64,000 nt of DNA. It comes from Frondihabitans sucicola. GTDB lineage: Bacteria; Actinomycetota; Actinomycetes; Actinomycetales; Microbacteriaceae. The notes beneath the pieces are model-generated. The model was given only the letters and a program-made list of their open reading frames with translations. It did not search any database and was not told the DNA's origin. Positions 28,357 through 38,330 of the stretch are shown in pieces (positions within the stretch are counted from its first letter, which is position 1; each line of letters starts with the position of its first letter). The DNA lies in assembly GCF_030296615.1 (NCBI RefSeq), contig NZ_AP027732.1, positions 2,418,001 through 2,482,000 of the forward strand, written 5' to 3'. The translations under genes and the position numbers were made by a program.

Positions 28357-29316
28357 ATGAAGCCCGCGTCGCTCCCTCGCTCGCTCCGCCACGAACCGTT
28401 CCTGGTCGCCGACGCCGTTCCCGTCGTCGGCGCCGAGCGGCTGCGTCGCCGAGACCTCGGTGCGCCGACCCGTGGGCTCAGGATCCCCGGCGCGTCCGCC
28501 GACCGGGGCGCCCTGACGCCGTTCGCCTTCTCTCTCCTCCTGGGAGACCATCAGCACTTCAGTCATCTGACGGCGGCGGCCCTCTGGGGCCTACCGGCCC
28601 CGCGGTCGTCCCTTCTCCACACGACGACGGTGGGTGACGGTTCGGTGACACGCCGGCGGCAGGTCGTCGGGCATCGGGTCACGCCGCGTCTCGCCGACAT
28701 CGACGTCGTCCACGGCCTGCCCGTGAGTTCGCGACTCGCCTGCTGGGCCGAGTGCTCGACGATCCTGCCCCTCGACGACCTCGTCGTGTTGGGCGATGCG
28801 TTGATCGTCCTGAGAGGCCGCGACTCGGCGGGGTTCAGCCTGCCGGGATTCCACACCGTGGACGATCTCGAACGGGCCGTTCGACGGCGAGCCGGATCAC
28901 GAGGCGCTCGAAGGCTCCGGAGCGCCCTCGCTCTCGTCCGGGTCGGAGCGGAATCGCCGCGCGAGACGCGGCTTCGGCTCCAACTGGCTCGTGAAGGGAT
29001 CCGCACACCGATGTTGAACTGCGAGATCCACGACGCCTCGGGGGCCTTCGTCGCCCGGCCCGACATGGTCTTCGGTCGCGAACGCGTCTGCGTCGAGTAC
29101 GACGGAGATCACCACCGCACCGACCGCTCGACCTACCGTGACGACAAGCGTCGTCGCGAGGCGCTCGCCGACGACGATTGGCACACCCTGTACGTGTCCG
29201 ACGACGACCTCGGAGGCGAGCTCTGGGTCGCATTCGTCCGCCGTCTCCGGCGCGCGCTCCTCCGCGGAGAGATCCAGCGTCAGAGAAGGGCGGCCGGGGA
29301 CCGCGGTCCCGGGTGA
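28357..29316 (+). CDS. DUF559 / Vsr-like endonuclease-domain protein
   Basis: A 319-residue protein with an N-terminal region of unknown fold (LRIPGASADRGALTP, FSHLTAAALWGLP, as in AbiEi-like and related actinobacterial proteins) and a C-terminal DUF559 domain related to very-short-patch endonucleases. The putative metal site is FVARPDMVFG with VCVEYDGDHHR, followed by YRDDKRRREAL and WHTLYVSDDDL. Such genes occur in many copies in Microbacteriaceae, and their role is unknown. It stands alone, flanked on both sides by related long palindromes, so a mobile or self-maintaining cassette is possible. That is inference. Confidence 0.8.
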   Translation: MKPASLPRSLRHEPFLVADAVPVVGAERLRRRDLGAPTRGLRIPGASADRGALTPFAFSLLLGDHQHFSHLTAAALWGLPAPRSSLLHTTTVGDGSVTRRRQVVGHRVTPRLADIDVVHGLPVSSRLACWAECSTILPLDDLVVLGDALIVLRGRDSAGFSLPGFHTVDDLERAVRRRAGSRGARRLRSALALVRVGAESPRETRLRLQLAREGIRTPMLNCEIHDASGAFVARPDMVFGRERVCVEYDGDHHRTDRSTYRDDKRRREALADDDWHTLYVSDDDLGGELWVAFVRRLRRALLRGEIQRQRRAAGDRGPG

Positions 29317-29343
29317 CGTCCGTTGCACGCTCGTCGGCGCGCC

Positions 29344-29400
29344 TGAGATGGCCCGTTCTGTCGCCCCAGCCGAAGCCGGCCGACAGAACGGGCCATCTCA
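29344..29400. repeat. Perfect 20-bp inverted repeat, GAGATGGCC family, right of the DUF559 gene
   Basis: Arms 29344-29363 and 29381-29400 are exact reverse complements (TGAGATGGCCCGTTCTGTCG) around a 17-nt loop. It lies 28 bp after the DUF559 stop and could act as a terminator. It shares GAGATGGCC and TCTGTCG with the palindrome at 28197. Confidence 0.85.
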
Positions 29401-29406
29401 CGCTCC

Positions 29407-29442
29407 GCGCACGCGCACGCGCACGCGCACGCGCATGCGCAC
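29407..29442. repeat. Alternating purine-pyrimidine GCGCAC hexamer repeat
   Basis: About six copies of GCGCAC give 36 bp of strict purine-pyrimidine alternation, a sequence type prone to Z-DNA. It lies between the palindrome and the mannonate dehydratase stop. No function can be shown. Confidence 0.7.
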
Positions 29443-29475
29443 GCTCACGCCCACGCTCCGCGCACGCACCGCGCC

Positions 29476-30714
29476 CTACCAGTCGTGGACCGTGCCGTCC
29501 GCCAGCCGGTTGTAGGGCAGGTACGCCTTCTCGTAGGGGTACTTGCCGGCCTCGTCGGCGTCGAGGGTCACGCCGAGGCCAGGCTTGTCGCCGGGGTGGA
29601 GCATGCCGTCGTTCCAGGTGAAGCTCTGCTGGAAGACGGCGTCGGTCTTGGCGCCGTGCTTCATGTACTCCTGGATCCCGAAGTTGTGGATCGACAGGCC
29701 GAGGTGCATCGCGGCGGCCATCCCGACGGGCGAGATGTCGGTCGGCCCGTGCATGCCCGACTTGATCTGGTATTGCGCTGCGTACTCCAGCACCTTCTTC
29801 AGGTGGCTGATCCCACCCGTGTGCGTGACCGCGCTGCGGACGTAGTCGATGAGCTGCTCGCGGATGATCTGCTGGTAGTCCCACACCGTGTTGAAGATCT
29901 CCCCGATCGCCAGCGGCGTGGTGGTGTGCTGGCGGACCAGCCTCAGCGCTTCCGGGTTCTCCGCCGGCGTGACGTCCTCCAGCCAGAACAGGTCGTAGGG
30001 CTCGAGGCTCTTGCCGAGCGCTGCCGCCTGGATCGGGGTCATGCGGTGGTGTCCGTCGTGCAGCAGCGGGATCTCCGGCCCGAACTCGTTGCGCACCGCT
30101 TCGAACACCGTCGGCACGTGGCGGAGGTACGAGCGGGTGTCCCAGTCCTCCTCGTTGGGCAGTGCCCCGCGCTGGGCGGGTTCGTGGTCGTAGCGGACGC
30201 CCTTGTTGGCTTCGAAGGTCGCGTTCGACGCGATGCCGTAGATCGACTTGAGGCCGGGAACGCCTGTCTGGACGCGGATCGCCTTGTAGCCCTGCGAGAG
30301 GTGCGAGCGGATCGAGTCGAACAGCTCGGGCAGGTCCTTGCCGGACGCGTGGCCATAGGTCAGCAATCCCGTGCGGGAGGCGCCTCCGAGCAGCTGGTAG
30401 AGGGGCATGCCGGCCGCCTTGGCCTTGATGTCCCAGAGGGCGACGTCGACGGCGGCGATCGCGGCCATCGTGACCGGGCCCCGGCGCCAGTACGCCGAGC
30501 GGTACAGGAACTGCCACATGTCCTCGATCCGGTGCGCGTCTTTGCCGATGAGCAGGGGCACCACGTGCTCGGACAGGTACGCGACCACGGCCAGCTCGCG
30601 CCCGTTGAGGGTCGCGTCGCCCAGGCCGGTGAGCCCGTCGTCGGTGGTGAGTTTGAGGGTGACGAAGTTGCGGTCGGGGCTGGTGACGATGACTTCGGCT
30701 CTGTCGATGATCAT
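29476..30714 (-). CDS. manD: D-mannonate dehydratase, enolase superfamily (ManD type)
   Basis: A 412-residue enolase-superfamily enzyme that dehydrates D-mannonate to 2-keto-3-deoxygluconate. Metal-binding acidic residues are visible in [23 protein letters not shown] and [12 protein letters not shown]. The ManD signatures [23 protein letters not shown] and [19 protein letters not shown] are all present. It is the last gene of the uronate operon, its ATG overlapping the fructuronate reductase stop. It acts in the same step as the unrelated UxuA. Some ManD-like enzymes also act on gluconate; the operon favours mannonate. Confidence 0.93.
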   Translation of the reverse strand: MIIDRAEVIVTSPDRNFVTLKLTTDDGLTGLGDATLNGRELAVVAYLSEHVVPLLIGKDAHRIEDMWQFLYRSAYWRRGPVTMAAIAAVDVALWDIKAKAAGMPLYQLLGGASRTGLLTYGHASGKDLPELFDSIRSHLSQGYKAIRVQTGVPGLKSIYGIASNATFEANKGVRYDHEPAQRGALPNEEDWDTRSYLRHVPTVFEAVRNEFGPEIPLLHDGHHRMTPIQAAALGKSLEPYDLFWLEDVTPAENPEALRLVRQHTTTPLAIGEIFNTVWDYQQIIREQLIDYVRSAVTHTGGISHLKKVLEYAAQYQIKSGMHGPTDISPVGMAAAMHLGLSIHNFGIQEYMKHGAKTDAVFQQSFTWNDGMLHPGDKPGLGVTLDADEAGKYPYEKAYLPYNRLADGTVHDW

Positions 30715-32171
30715 GCGGGGACTCCGGTGGTGGTTGGGGTAGGGGCGGACGACGGCAGCTGCAGGATCCGCTCGGCCGCGGCCGTGACGGCTGCTTCGAC
30801 GGCGGCGTCGCGGTCGAGGCCGGGGGCCACGAGGGCCAGCACGTCCGACACCGTCGCGGAGGGCGGGAGGCTCGCGGCGGCCGCATCCGAGACGAGCGAC
30901 CGCTGCCTGGTGACGTGCAGCCACCACGCGGCGAGGGCCGTCGCCGCGCCGTCGCCGATGGGCTCTCCGCGCGCGAGGCGTCGGCGCAGCGGGTCGACGA
31001 CGCGCACCGGCAGCTTGACCGAGCCGTCGGAGGCGATCTGCCGCAGGCGGTGGCGGATCCGGGGGTTCTCGAAGCGTTCCTGCAGCGACGCCCGCGCCTG
31101 GGCGATCTCGGCCGCGGGCAGCGGCAGCTCTCTGGCGGCCTCGTCCCACAGTCGTTCGAGCGGCTCGGTGCAGCGCGGGTCGCGCATCGCCTCGTCGATG
31201 GTCTCGTGACCGAGGTGAAGGCCGAGGTAGGCCAGCAGCGAGTGCCCGGCGTTGAGGAGCCAGAGCTTGCGCTGCTCGTAGGGCTCGAGGTCGTCGACGA
31301 AGTGCGCTCCGGCCGTCTCCCAGGCGGGTCTGCCCGCCGGGAAGTCGCCCGAGAGAACCCACTCGGCGAACGGCTCGGCGACGACGACGGCCGCGTCGTC
31401 GAAGCCGGTGAGGGCGAGCGCGTCGGCGCGGTCGCCCTCGGTCGTCGCCGGGGTGATGCGGTCGACCATCGACGACACGAACGAGACGGTGCTCAGGATC
31501 CACGCGGCGAGGGCAGGATCCGCGGCCTCCGCCAGCGACATCACGACGTCGCGCACCACCCGCCCGTTGTCCGTGAGGTTGTCGCAGCAGACCACTGCCA
31601 GCGGCCCGCCCGAGGCGTCGCGGCGGGCCCGAAGGCCGTCGAGCAGCCGGCCGGGCGCCGTCGTGCAGGCGGTGTCCGAGAGGCCGTCGCGGAGGAGGGC
31701 GAGGTCGCCGCGGACCACCGGCGACTCGACGTCGATCCCACCGTCGGCGGCGCGGTGGTACGCGGCCTCCGTGACCGTGAGGGTGACGACGCCCGTGCGC
31801 GGGTCGGCCAGCGCCTCGCGCCAGCGGGCGGTGTCGGCGCCGTCGTGCGCCTCGATGACGGCGTCGATGAACTCGGCGGTGTCACCGTCCGCGGCGCGCG
31901 TGATCAGCGTGTAGACGGCGTTCTGCCGGGCGAGGAGCTCGGCCTGGTCGGGGCGGCGGCCGGTGAACGCGGCGATGCCCCACGGCTCCTCGTCGGAAGC
32001 GACGTGCTGCGTGTACCAGGCCTGGTGCGAGCGGTGGAACGCTCCGAGACCGAGGTGCACGATGCCGGGTCGGCGTTCGTCGCGGACGTGATCCTGCGCG
32101 GGGGTCAGCGCTCCGATCCCGACCAGCGGCGGACCACCCGCGTCGCCGGACGCCTCGGCACCGTCACGCAT
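30711..32171 (-). CDS. uxuB: Mannitol dehydrogenase family, fructuronate reductase
   Basis: A 486-residue NAD-dependent polyol dehydrogenase. The NAD motif region is [18 protein letters not shown], and the family catalytic signature [16 protein letters not shown] holds the Lys-Asn-His set. In this operon it should reduce D-fructuronate to D-mannonate, the step between glucuronate isomerase and mannonate dehydratase. The start overlaps the upstream TIM-barrel gene by 8 bp and the stop overlaps manD. Mannitol or tagaturonate activity cannot be excluded from sequence alone. Confidence 0.88.
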   Translation of the reverse strand: MRDGAEASGDAGGPPLVGIGALTPAQDHVRDERRPGIVHLGLGAFHRSHQAWYTQHVASDEEPWGIAAFTGRRPDQAELLARQNAVYTLITRAADGDTAEFIDAVIEAHDGADTARWREALADPRTGVVTLTVTEAAYHRAADGGIDVESPVVRGDLALLRDGLSDTACTTAPGRLLDGLRARRDASGGPLAVVCCDNLTDNGRVVRDVVMSLAEAADPALAAWILSTVSFVSSMVDRITPATTEGDRADALALTGFDDAAVVVAEPFAEWVLSGDFPAGRPAWETAGAHFVDDLEPYEQRKLWLLNAGHSLLAYLGLHLGHETIDEAMRDPRCTEPLERLWDEAARELPLPAAEIAQARASLQERFENPRIRHRLRQIASDGSVKLPVRVVDPLRRRLARGEPIGDGAATALAAWWLHVTRQRSLVSDAAAASLPPSATVSDVLALVAPGLDRDAAVEAAVTAAAERILQLPSSAPTPTTTGVPA

Positions 32172-33023
32172 CGACGCCCACCAGCGTCCTCAGGTAGGCG
32201 AGGTTGTCGCGGGTGCGCTCCTCGAGGGGAGGTCGGTCGAGAAGTCTTCGAGGGTCACCCATCCGTCGTACCCGTGTTCGCGGAGATCGGTGAGGTACTG
32301 ACCCACGTCGGCCTGTCCGTCGCGGAGCGGCGCCCACTCGTGTCGCCACCGCAGGCTTCCGGCGGGCGTCCGCTCGCCGTCGGTCACCCAGCGCGCGTTC
32401 TTCACGTGGACGTGGGCGAGGTAGTCGCCGAGCAGCTCGAACGCTGCGGTGTGGCGCTCTCGTCCCTCGATGACGAGGTTGCCGAGGTCGTGGATGACGC
32501 CCACGTGCTCCGGATCGAGCCCCTCGAGCAGGCGGCGCGCGGCCGACGCCGAGGGGGTGATGGTCTCGTGGTGGAGTTCGACGAGCGCCTTGATGCCGAG
32601 GGAGGCCGCGAGGGACGCCGCCCACGCGACGTCCTCGCGCGTGCGCTCGAACAATGCCGGGTAGGCCTCCGCGGTGTCCGAGCGGGGCATGGCGACACGC
32701 GCCTGCGGGGCGCCGAGGGCCGCGGTGGCTCGCAGCACGCGCTCCACGTCGTCGCGTTCGTCCGCTCGGGCGTAGCCGGCGACGCCGGACATCTCGAGGC
32801 CCGCGTCGCGCGTGAGCGCGGCGATGCCGGCGACTTCGCCCTCGATGCCGGCGAGGGGGAGCGTGGCGAGGTTCCCCGCCCAGAAGCCGGGCTCGCCGGT
32901 CGAGGAGGGCTGCTGGTCGAGGAGGCGCCACTCGATTCCGTCCCAGCCCTGGCCGGCCAGGGCGGTGATCGCCTGCGCCGGGGTCCAGTCGGGCGTGGAC
33001 GCGGTGAACACGGAGAACTTCAT
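32164..33023 (-). CDS. Sugar phosphate isomerase/epimerase (TIM barrel, AP-endonuclease 2 fold), frameshifted
   Basis: A xylose-isomerase-like TIM-barrel protein of about 286 residues. Recognisable parts are DGIEWRLLDQQ, ALVELHHETI, VGVIHDLGNLV and YLAHVHVKNARW, which hold the usual metal-ligand Glu, Asp and His. The end WVTLEDFSTDLP is followed by a break near 32233 where one C is missing; restoring it gives LEERTRDNLAYLRTL ending at 32164. It overlaps both neighbours in the uronate operon. It likely isomerises or epimerises a uronate-related sugar. Confidence 0.85.
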
Positions 33024-34174
33024 GAGCGCACCCCCACGGTGACGTCCTGGTCGTCGATGGCACCGGTGAGCACGTCCTCGACGAGGACGGAGCGACCCAG
33101 CGTGGCCGAGACGTAGACCGCCTTGACCGTCGCGAGCGACAGGAGGGCGTCGTCGACCGTGACTCCCGGAGGGGTTCCGGTCTGCACGGCTCGCGAGATG
33201 TCGTCGTACTGCCTGGCGTGGCCGCGCAGGAAGTGGTCCTCTTCGACCGGACCGCCGACGAGCTGGTCGTCGGCCACGAGGCCGGCGGCCTGGTTCGCCG
33301 TGTCGAGGGCGGCCTGCAGGCCGGTCTCGGCTCCGGGTTCGGCGACGTGGAAGTACTCGAGTCGATCGTCGGTGACGACACCCGAGCCGCTGTCGCCGTG
33401 CACCTGGATCCGCGTGGTCAGGCCCGGATACGCGGCCGTCGTCGCGTGGATGACAGCGAGCGCTCCCGACTCGAAGCGGACGGTCGCGACGGCGACGTCC
33501 TCGACCTCGATGCGGTCGTGGGCGATCAGTCCGGTCTGCGCGCTGACCTCGACGGGCCGACCGAGCATCCAGACCAGCAGGTCGACGCTGTGCACGCCCT
33601 GGTTCATCACGGCGCCCCCGCCGTCGAGGGCCCAGGTGCCGCGCCAGTCACCGGAGTCGTAGTAGCCCTGACTCCGCCACCAGGCCACAGAGGCCAGCCC
33701 CGACGAGATCCTGCCGAAGCGCCCGGCGTGCGCGGCCTCGGCGACGACGCGGTTTGCAGGATCGAAGCGGTGCTGACTGATCACCGACACGAGGAGTCCG
33801 CGCGACGCGGCGGATGCCGCGAGCTCGGACATCCGTCGACCGCTGACGACACTGACGTCGAGAGGCTTCTCGATGACGACGTGCCGGCCGGCCGCGACCG
33901 CGGTCTCGGCGAGTTGAACGTGCAGTCCGCTGGGGGAGCAGACGACGACGATGTCGATCTCCGTCGACGCGAGCGCCTCCTCCAGAGTCGACGTGGTCAC
34001 GGGGCGAGCGTCGCCGGAGGCTGCGACCTCGTCGGCGAGGGCGACCGCGGCGGGCAGCACCGAGTCGACGGCGGCCGTCACGGTGAAGTCGGGGTGCGTG
34101 ACGAGGACCCGCGCGTGGTGACGCCCGATGACGCCGCAGCCGACGACGGCCGCTTTCAGGGGTGTGGTGGTCAT
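33020..34174 (-). CDS. Gfo/Idh/MocA family dehydrogenase
   Basis: A 384-residue dehydrogenase with AAVVGCGVIGRHHARVL at the N-terminus, VVCSPSGLHVQLAE and the catalytic VIEKPLDVSV. GGGAVMNQGVHSVDLLVWMLG is the conserved substrate-domain helix. It lies between two TIM-barrel isomerases with ATGA overlaps, a pairing common for oxidation-isomerisation of unusual sugars or glycosides. It may convert a substituted uronic acid to one the uxaC branch can use. The exact substrate is unknown. Confidence 0.9.
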   Translation of the reverse strand: MTTTPLKAAVVGCGVIGRHHARVLVTHPDFTVTAAVDSVLPAAVALADEVAASGDARPVTTSTLEEALASTEIDIVVVCSPSGLHVQLAETAVAAGRHVVIEKPLDVSVVSGRRMSELAASAASRGLLVSVISQHRFDPANRVVAEAAHAGRFGRISSGLASVAWWRSQGYYDSGDWRGTWALDGGGAVMNQGVHSVDLLVWMLGRPVEVSAQTGLIAHDRIEVEDVAVATVRFESGALAVIHATTAAYPGLTTRIQVHGDSGSGVVTDDRLEYFHVAEPGAETGLQAALDTANQAAGLVADDQLVGGPVEEDHFLRGHARQYDDISRAVQTGTPPGVTVDDALLSLATVKAVYVSATLGRSVLVEDVLTGAIDDQDVTVGVRS

Positions 34175-35021
34175 GAGGTCTGGACTCCGATTCGGTCGGT
34201 GAGGGTGGCGAAGGCGCGGGCAGCTCGACCGAATTCGGCCGGCCCGGAGAATCCGCCCAGGGAGTTGGTGTCGGCGAGGTGCGGTTCGAGTGACGCGAAG
34301 CCGTCGTAACCGCGGTCGCGCAGGGCCGTGACGGTCTCGAGGAGTTGGCCGTCGCCGAACCCGGCGGGCACGACCTGGCCGGTGGCGGCGACGGCGTCCT
34401 TCACCTGCAGGTAGTCGACGTACTCGTGAAGCAGCGGCCACGCCTCGGTGAACGGCTTGACGCCGCACTGCACGAAGTTCGCGTTGTCCCAGGCGAGACG
34501 GAGCGCCGCGGATCCGACGGACTCGACGATGTCGAGCACCCGCGAGGGAACGTCGCCGTAGATCTCCTTCTCGTTCTCGTGGAGCAGGATCACGCCCTCC
34601 CGCTCGGCGAGATCGGCCAGCGCGCGCATCCTGGTCAGGACCTCGTCGCGGATGAGGGCAGGATCCTGCCCTTCGCCCGGGTAGAACGAGAAGATCCGCA
34701 CGTAGTCGCTGGCCAGCGCGTGGGCGGCGTCGATCGCCTTCGCCAGGCGCGCCACCTCGTGCTCGACCGGCAGTGTCACGGGCACCTTGCCGATCGGCGA
34801 CGCGATGGCCGACACGCCGGTCTCCCGGCGATCGAGGACCGCCTTCAACTCGGTCAGCTGCGACGGCGTGAAGTCGACGACGTTGGTGCCCCAGGCGCCG
34901 CGCACCTCGATGTGGCGGGCGCCGAGGAGTTGAGGACGGCGGTCTGGACGACGGGGTCGTCGTCGATCTCGTCGCCGAACCCCGAGAGGGTCCAGGTGAG
35001 AGTCTGCGTTGCTGTGGTCAT
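34171..35021 (-). CDS. Sugar phosphate isomerase/epimerase (TIM barrel) 2, frameshifted
   Basis: A TIM-barrel protein of about 283 residues. The N-terminus (TATQTLTWTLSGFGDEIDDD) is in a different frame from the body (VRGAWGTNVVDFT onward) because one C is missing near 34931. Conserved segments are YVRIFSFYPGEGQD, VILLHENEKEIYGD, LAWDNANFVQCG and YLQVKDAVAATG. Its ATG overlaps the stop of the permease gene. It is a distant paralogue of the other TIM-barrel gene in the operon and probably acts on a related sugar. Confidence 0.85.
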
Positions 35022-35923
35022 TTGACGCCTCCTGCTGTCAGGCCACCGACGAGGTAGCGCTGGAAGATGAGATAGAGCACGACGACCGGGACCGCGCACA
35101 CCAGGGCCGCGGCCATCATCTGCCCGTACACCGGCAGTGCGCCACCCTCCTGGGTCGCACCGAAGACCTGGAGGGCCACGGCGGCCGTCCGGCTCTCGGG
35201 GTTGGTCATGATCGACGAGAAGAGCACGTCGTTCCAGCCGAGCAGGAACGCGAAGATGCCGGACACCACGATCCCCGGCCACGACAGCGGCACGACGATC
35301 CGGGTGAGGATCCGCCACGACGACGCGCCGTCGATCCTGGCCGCCTCCTCGAGTTCGCGCGGCAGTCCGCGCAGGTAGGTCACCATCACCCAGGTCGAGA
35401 ACGGCAGAGCGAACGTCAGGTAGGTGATGAACAGGCCCCACCGGGTGCCGATGATCTGCACGCCCGTGTAGGACGCCGCGCTCGAGAACAGCACGAACAC
35501 CGGCAGGAGCAGCAGGGTTCCGGGAATGGACTGCAGGGCCAGCAGGGCCCGCAGGAAGGTGAGGCGCCCGCGGAACTGGAAGCGGACCAGGACGTAGGCG
35601 GTCGCGACGGCGAGGAAGGCGCAGACCACGGCGACGGATCCTGCGACCACGACGCTGTTGGCCAGGCCCCGGCCGAGCGCGACCGTGGTCCAGATCTTCG
35701 AGTAGTTCGCCAGGGTGAACTCGGTCGGGAGGAAGGCGCCGTTCGCCACCGCGATGTCCGAGTTGACGGAGGCGAACAGGATGTAGACCACCGGAACCAG
35801 GACGAACACCATCAGCACGACCAGGATCACGACGAGCAGCGGCTTCGGGAGCAGCCGCGTGACGTCGGCGCTGCGGCTTCCGGCGGGGGTGCGTTTCGTG
35901 CGGGATGCGGTCACGGCGCTCAT
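35018..35923 (-). CDS. Carbohydrate ABC transporter permease (MalG type)
   Basis: A 301-residue inner permease with six predicted helices. The EAA motif that contacts the ATPase is visible as PRELEEAARIDGAS followed by SWRILTRIVVPLSWPG. The C-terminal end (YLVGGLTAGGVK) is the standard MalG-type ending. It pairs with the MalF-type permease and the binding protein to form a CUT1 importer. No ATPase gene is in the operon, so a shared MsiK-type ATPase elsewhere must energise it; that is inferred from common actinobacterial practice. Confidence 0.93.
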   Translation of the reverse strand: MSAVTASRTKRTPAGSRSADVTRLLPKPLLVVILVVLMVFVLVPVVYILFASVNSDIAVANGAFLPTEFTLANYSKIWTTVALGRGLANSVVVAGSVAVVCAFLAVATAYVLVRFQFRGRLTFLRALLALQSIPGTLLLLPVFVLFSSAASYTGVQIIGTRWGLFITYLTFALPFSTWVMVTYLRGLPRELEEAARIDGASSWRILTRIVVPLSWPGIVVSGIFAFLLGWNDVLFSSIMTNPESRTAAVALQVFGATQEGGALPVYGQMMAAALVCAVPVVVLYLIFQRYLVGGLTAGGVK

Positions 35924-36924
35924 CGGGCGGCCTCCGTTTCGGTGACGACCTTCTCGTCTCCGCTGTCGAGCCGGACCGCTCGCAGGTAGACGAAGAGCGG
36001 GATGGCGACGATCACCAGCGAGCAGATCGCCATGGCCGCGCTGAGGCCGAACCGGAAGCTCTGGAAGCTCGCGATGTAGGTCAGAACGGGCATCACCTGC
36101 ACAGCGTCCGGCGTCGGGACCCCGAACAGCACGAACGGCAGGGTGAAGTTGTTGATGTTGTGCAGGATCGCGATGATGATGGCCAGCGAGATCGGCCCCT
36201 TCAGGTAGGGGAAGATCACGTAGCGCAGTTTCGCCCACCAAAGGGCTCCGTCGATCGCGGCCGCCTCGTGCACCTCGGTCTCCACACTCTGCAGGCCGGA
36301 GAGCGCGAGCAGGTAAATGAACGGCCAGGACGACCAGATGGCGACGAAGACGAGGGCCCAGTAGCTCTTCGGCCCGTTCAGCCAGAGGCCGCCGTCGATG
36401 CCGAAGACGCTCAGAGCGTGGTTCGCGATGCCCGAGGGCTGCAGGATCGTGCGCCACACGGTGGCGACGACGAACGCCGGGAGCACGTAGGGGATCAGGA
36501 AGATCGACCGCACGACGGCCCTGCCGCGGAAGGCGTTCTGGGTCGCGATGGCAGCCACGACGCCGATCGGCAGAGTGATCGCCGTGACGATCAGCGCGAA
36601 ACTGGCGCTGATCCCGATCGAGCGGAGCAGTGACGACTGGGTCAGCGCCTCGACGAAGTTGCCGAGGCCGACGAACGGGGCCGACAGCCACGAGCGCAAC
36701 GTGTACTGGTCGAGGTCGAGCAGGGCGATGACCACCCCGAGGACGAGCGGGATGACGATGACGAGGGCCATCAGGATTCCGCCGGGGAGCAGCATCCAGA
36801 GCGGGCGGCCCCGGGTGTCGAGGCGGCGGCGGCGCGGCGGCTTCGACGTGCGGCCGCCGACGGGCGGGACTGCACGGCCGAGGGCCGCGGAGTCCTGCCG
36901 CTCGGTGGTGGACGGGGTGGTCAC
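35920..36924 (-). CDS. Carbohydrate ABC transporter permease (MalF type)
   Basis: A 334-residue permease with a basic N-terminal cytoplasmic tail of about 40 residues and six helices. The EAA motif reads TEVHEAAAIDGAL then WAKLRYVIFPYLKGP. IPYVLPAFVVATVWR is typical of MalF-type subunits. It starts with GTG and overlaps the MalG-type gene by ATGA, with only 9 bp separating it from the binding-protein gene upstream. It imports the substrate of the uronate locus. Confidence 0.93.
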   Translation of the reverse strand: MTTPSTTERQDSAALGRAVPPVGGRTSKPPRRRRLDTRGRPLWMLLPGGILMALVIVIPLVLGVVIALLDLDQYTLRSWLSAPFVGLGNFVEALTQSSLLRSIGISASFALIVTAITLPIGVVAAIATQNAFRGRAVVRSIFLIPYVLPAFVVATVWRTILQPSGIANHALSVFGIDGGLWLNGPKSYWALVFVAIWSSWPFIYLLALSGLQSVETEVHEAAAIDGALWWAKLRYVIFPYLKGPISLAIIIAILHNINNFTLPFVLFGVPTPDAVQVMPVLTYIASFQSFRFGLSAAMAICSLVIVAIPLFVYLRAVRLDSGDEKVVTETEAAR

Positions 36925-36933
36925 GGCGGTCGC

Positions 36934-38286
36934 CTACTTCGCCCTCGACAGAGCCGACTCCGCGGCCTTCTGGGCCGTGGCGAGTCGCTTGTCGATCTCA
37001 CTCGACGAGATGGAGCCGCTCTTCAGCGACGGGATGCTCTGCACGGTGACGTCGGTGAGCGCGAGCTGCACGTCGCCCCAGGCGCCCGAGAACGGGGTCG
37101 AGACCGACTTGTTGGCGGCGGCGACGATCGGCTGGAGCGATGCGTCGTCCTTCTCGAGGGCGGCGGCGGCGGCGGCGTTCGTCGGGAGCTGGCCGAAGGT
37201 CGTGTAGAAGTCCTCCTGTTCCTTCTGCGCCGTGACCTGCTTGATGTAGGCGAAGGCGAGATCCTGGTTCTTCGAGTAGTTGGCGACCACGAGGTTGTCG
37301 CCCGAGAGGATCGACGCGGCGTCCTTGCCGTCGCTCGGCCGCGAGGTCTCGCCCGGCGGCACGGTCGGCATCAGCGCGTAGGCGTACTTGCCCTTGACGG
37401 ACGACTTGTCGAGCGTGTTCTTCGACGTCGCCGTGGTCATCGGGAAATAGGCGGCCTTGCCGGCGGCGAAGGCTGCGAGCGCCTGCGCGTTGTTCCAGCC
37501 GACCGCCGACGGGTCTACGACGCCGTCGGAGGTGACCCAGCCGTAGTACGCCTTGTAGGCGGCTTTCATCGTGGCGGTGTCGATCGTCGCCTTCTTGCCG
37601 TCGACGATCGGGTTCCCGGCCTGATTCGCCATGGCCCAGACGAACTTCCAGACGTCGAAGCCGTCGGCGTAGCCGGTGGCGATGCCGTAGGTGCCGTTCG
37701 AGGTCAGCTTCTTGGCCTGCTCGGCGAACTCGTCCCAGCTGGTGGCCGGTTTGCTGATGCCCGCGGCCTTCAGGAGGTCCTTGTTGTACGCCATGACGAA
37801 CGGGCGGCTCGCGAACGGGACACCGATCTCGTCGCTCTTCGACGGGCCGGAGATCCCGAGGCTGGCCGGTACGAAGCGGTCGCGACCACCGACCTCTTTC
37901 CACTCCTTGTCGCTCAGCTTCACGAAGGCCTTCGTCGAGTACGCGGTCGGCGTGAACGTCGTGCCGATCGAGTAGACGTCGGGGCCCTGCCCGGAGACGA
38001 CGGAGGTCTGGATCTTCGTGAGCTCCTCGTTGGCCGAGGCGTAGGTGTCGAACTTCAGCGTGGCTCCGGTGGACTTCTTGAAGGCCGCGGCCTGGTCTTT
38101 CTGCCACTGCTTCTGCTGGGTGGGGTAGAGGGTGTCGACGCCCGTGAGGACGTTGAGGGTCTTGCCCGAGCCGTCGACGTTGCCGGAGGAGTCGGTGGAC
38201 GACCCTCCCGAGGCGGAGCAGCCGGTCAGGACGAGCGCGACGGCGGCGAGGCCCGCTGCGGCGGCGCTGAGAGTGCGTGTCTTCAT
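36934..38286 (-). CDS. Extracellular solute-binding lipoprotein, carbohydrate family 1
   Basis: A 450-residue binding protein. The signal peptide ends in a lipobox, VALVLTGCSAS, so the mature protein is lipid-anchored outside the membrane. Family features include VVSGQGPDVYSI, VPFASRPFVMAYNKDLLKAA and TSWDEFAEQAKKL. I chose the ATG at 38286, after AAGGAGG, over an in-frame start at 38331. It is the first gene of the uronate operon. Its ligand is probably a hexuronate or an oligouronide. Confidence 0.93.
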   Translation of the reverse strand: MKTRTLSAAAAGLAAVALVLTGCSASGGSSTDSSGNVDGSGKTLNVLTGVDTLYPTQQKQWQKDQAAAFKKSTGATLKFDTYASANEELTKIQTSVVSGQGPDVYSIGTTFTPTAYSTKAFVKLSDKEWKEVGGRDRFVPASLGISGPSKSDEIGVPFASRPFVMAYNKDLLKAAGISKPATSWDEFAEQAKKLTSNGTYGIATGYADGFDVWKFVWAMANQAGNPIVDGKKATIDTATMKAAYKAYYGWVTSDGVVDPSAVGWNNAQALAAFAAGKAAYFPMTTATSKNTLDKSSVKGKYAYALMPTVPPGETSRPSDGKDAASILSGDNLVVANYSKNQDLAFAYIKQVTAQKEQEDFYTTFGQLPTNAAAAAALEKDDASLQPIVAAANKSVSTPFSGAWGDVQLALTDVTVQSIPSLKSGSISSSEIDKRLATAQKAAESALSRAK

Positions 38287-38330
38287 CTGTTTCCTCCTTG
38301 AAACGGTGAACTGGCACGAGACTAGGAGCA

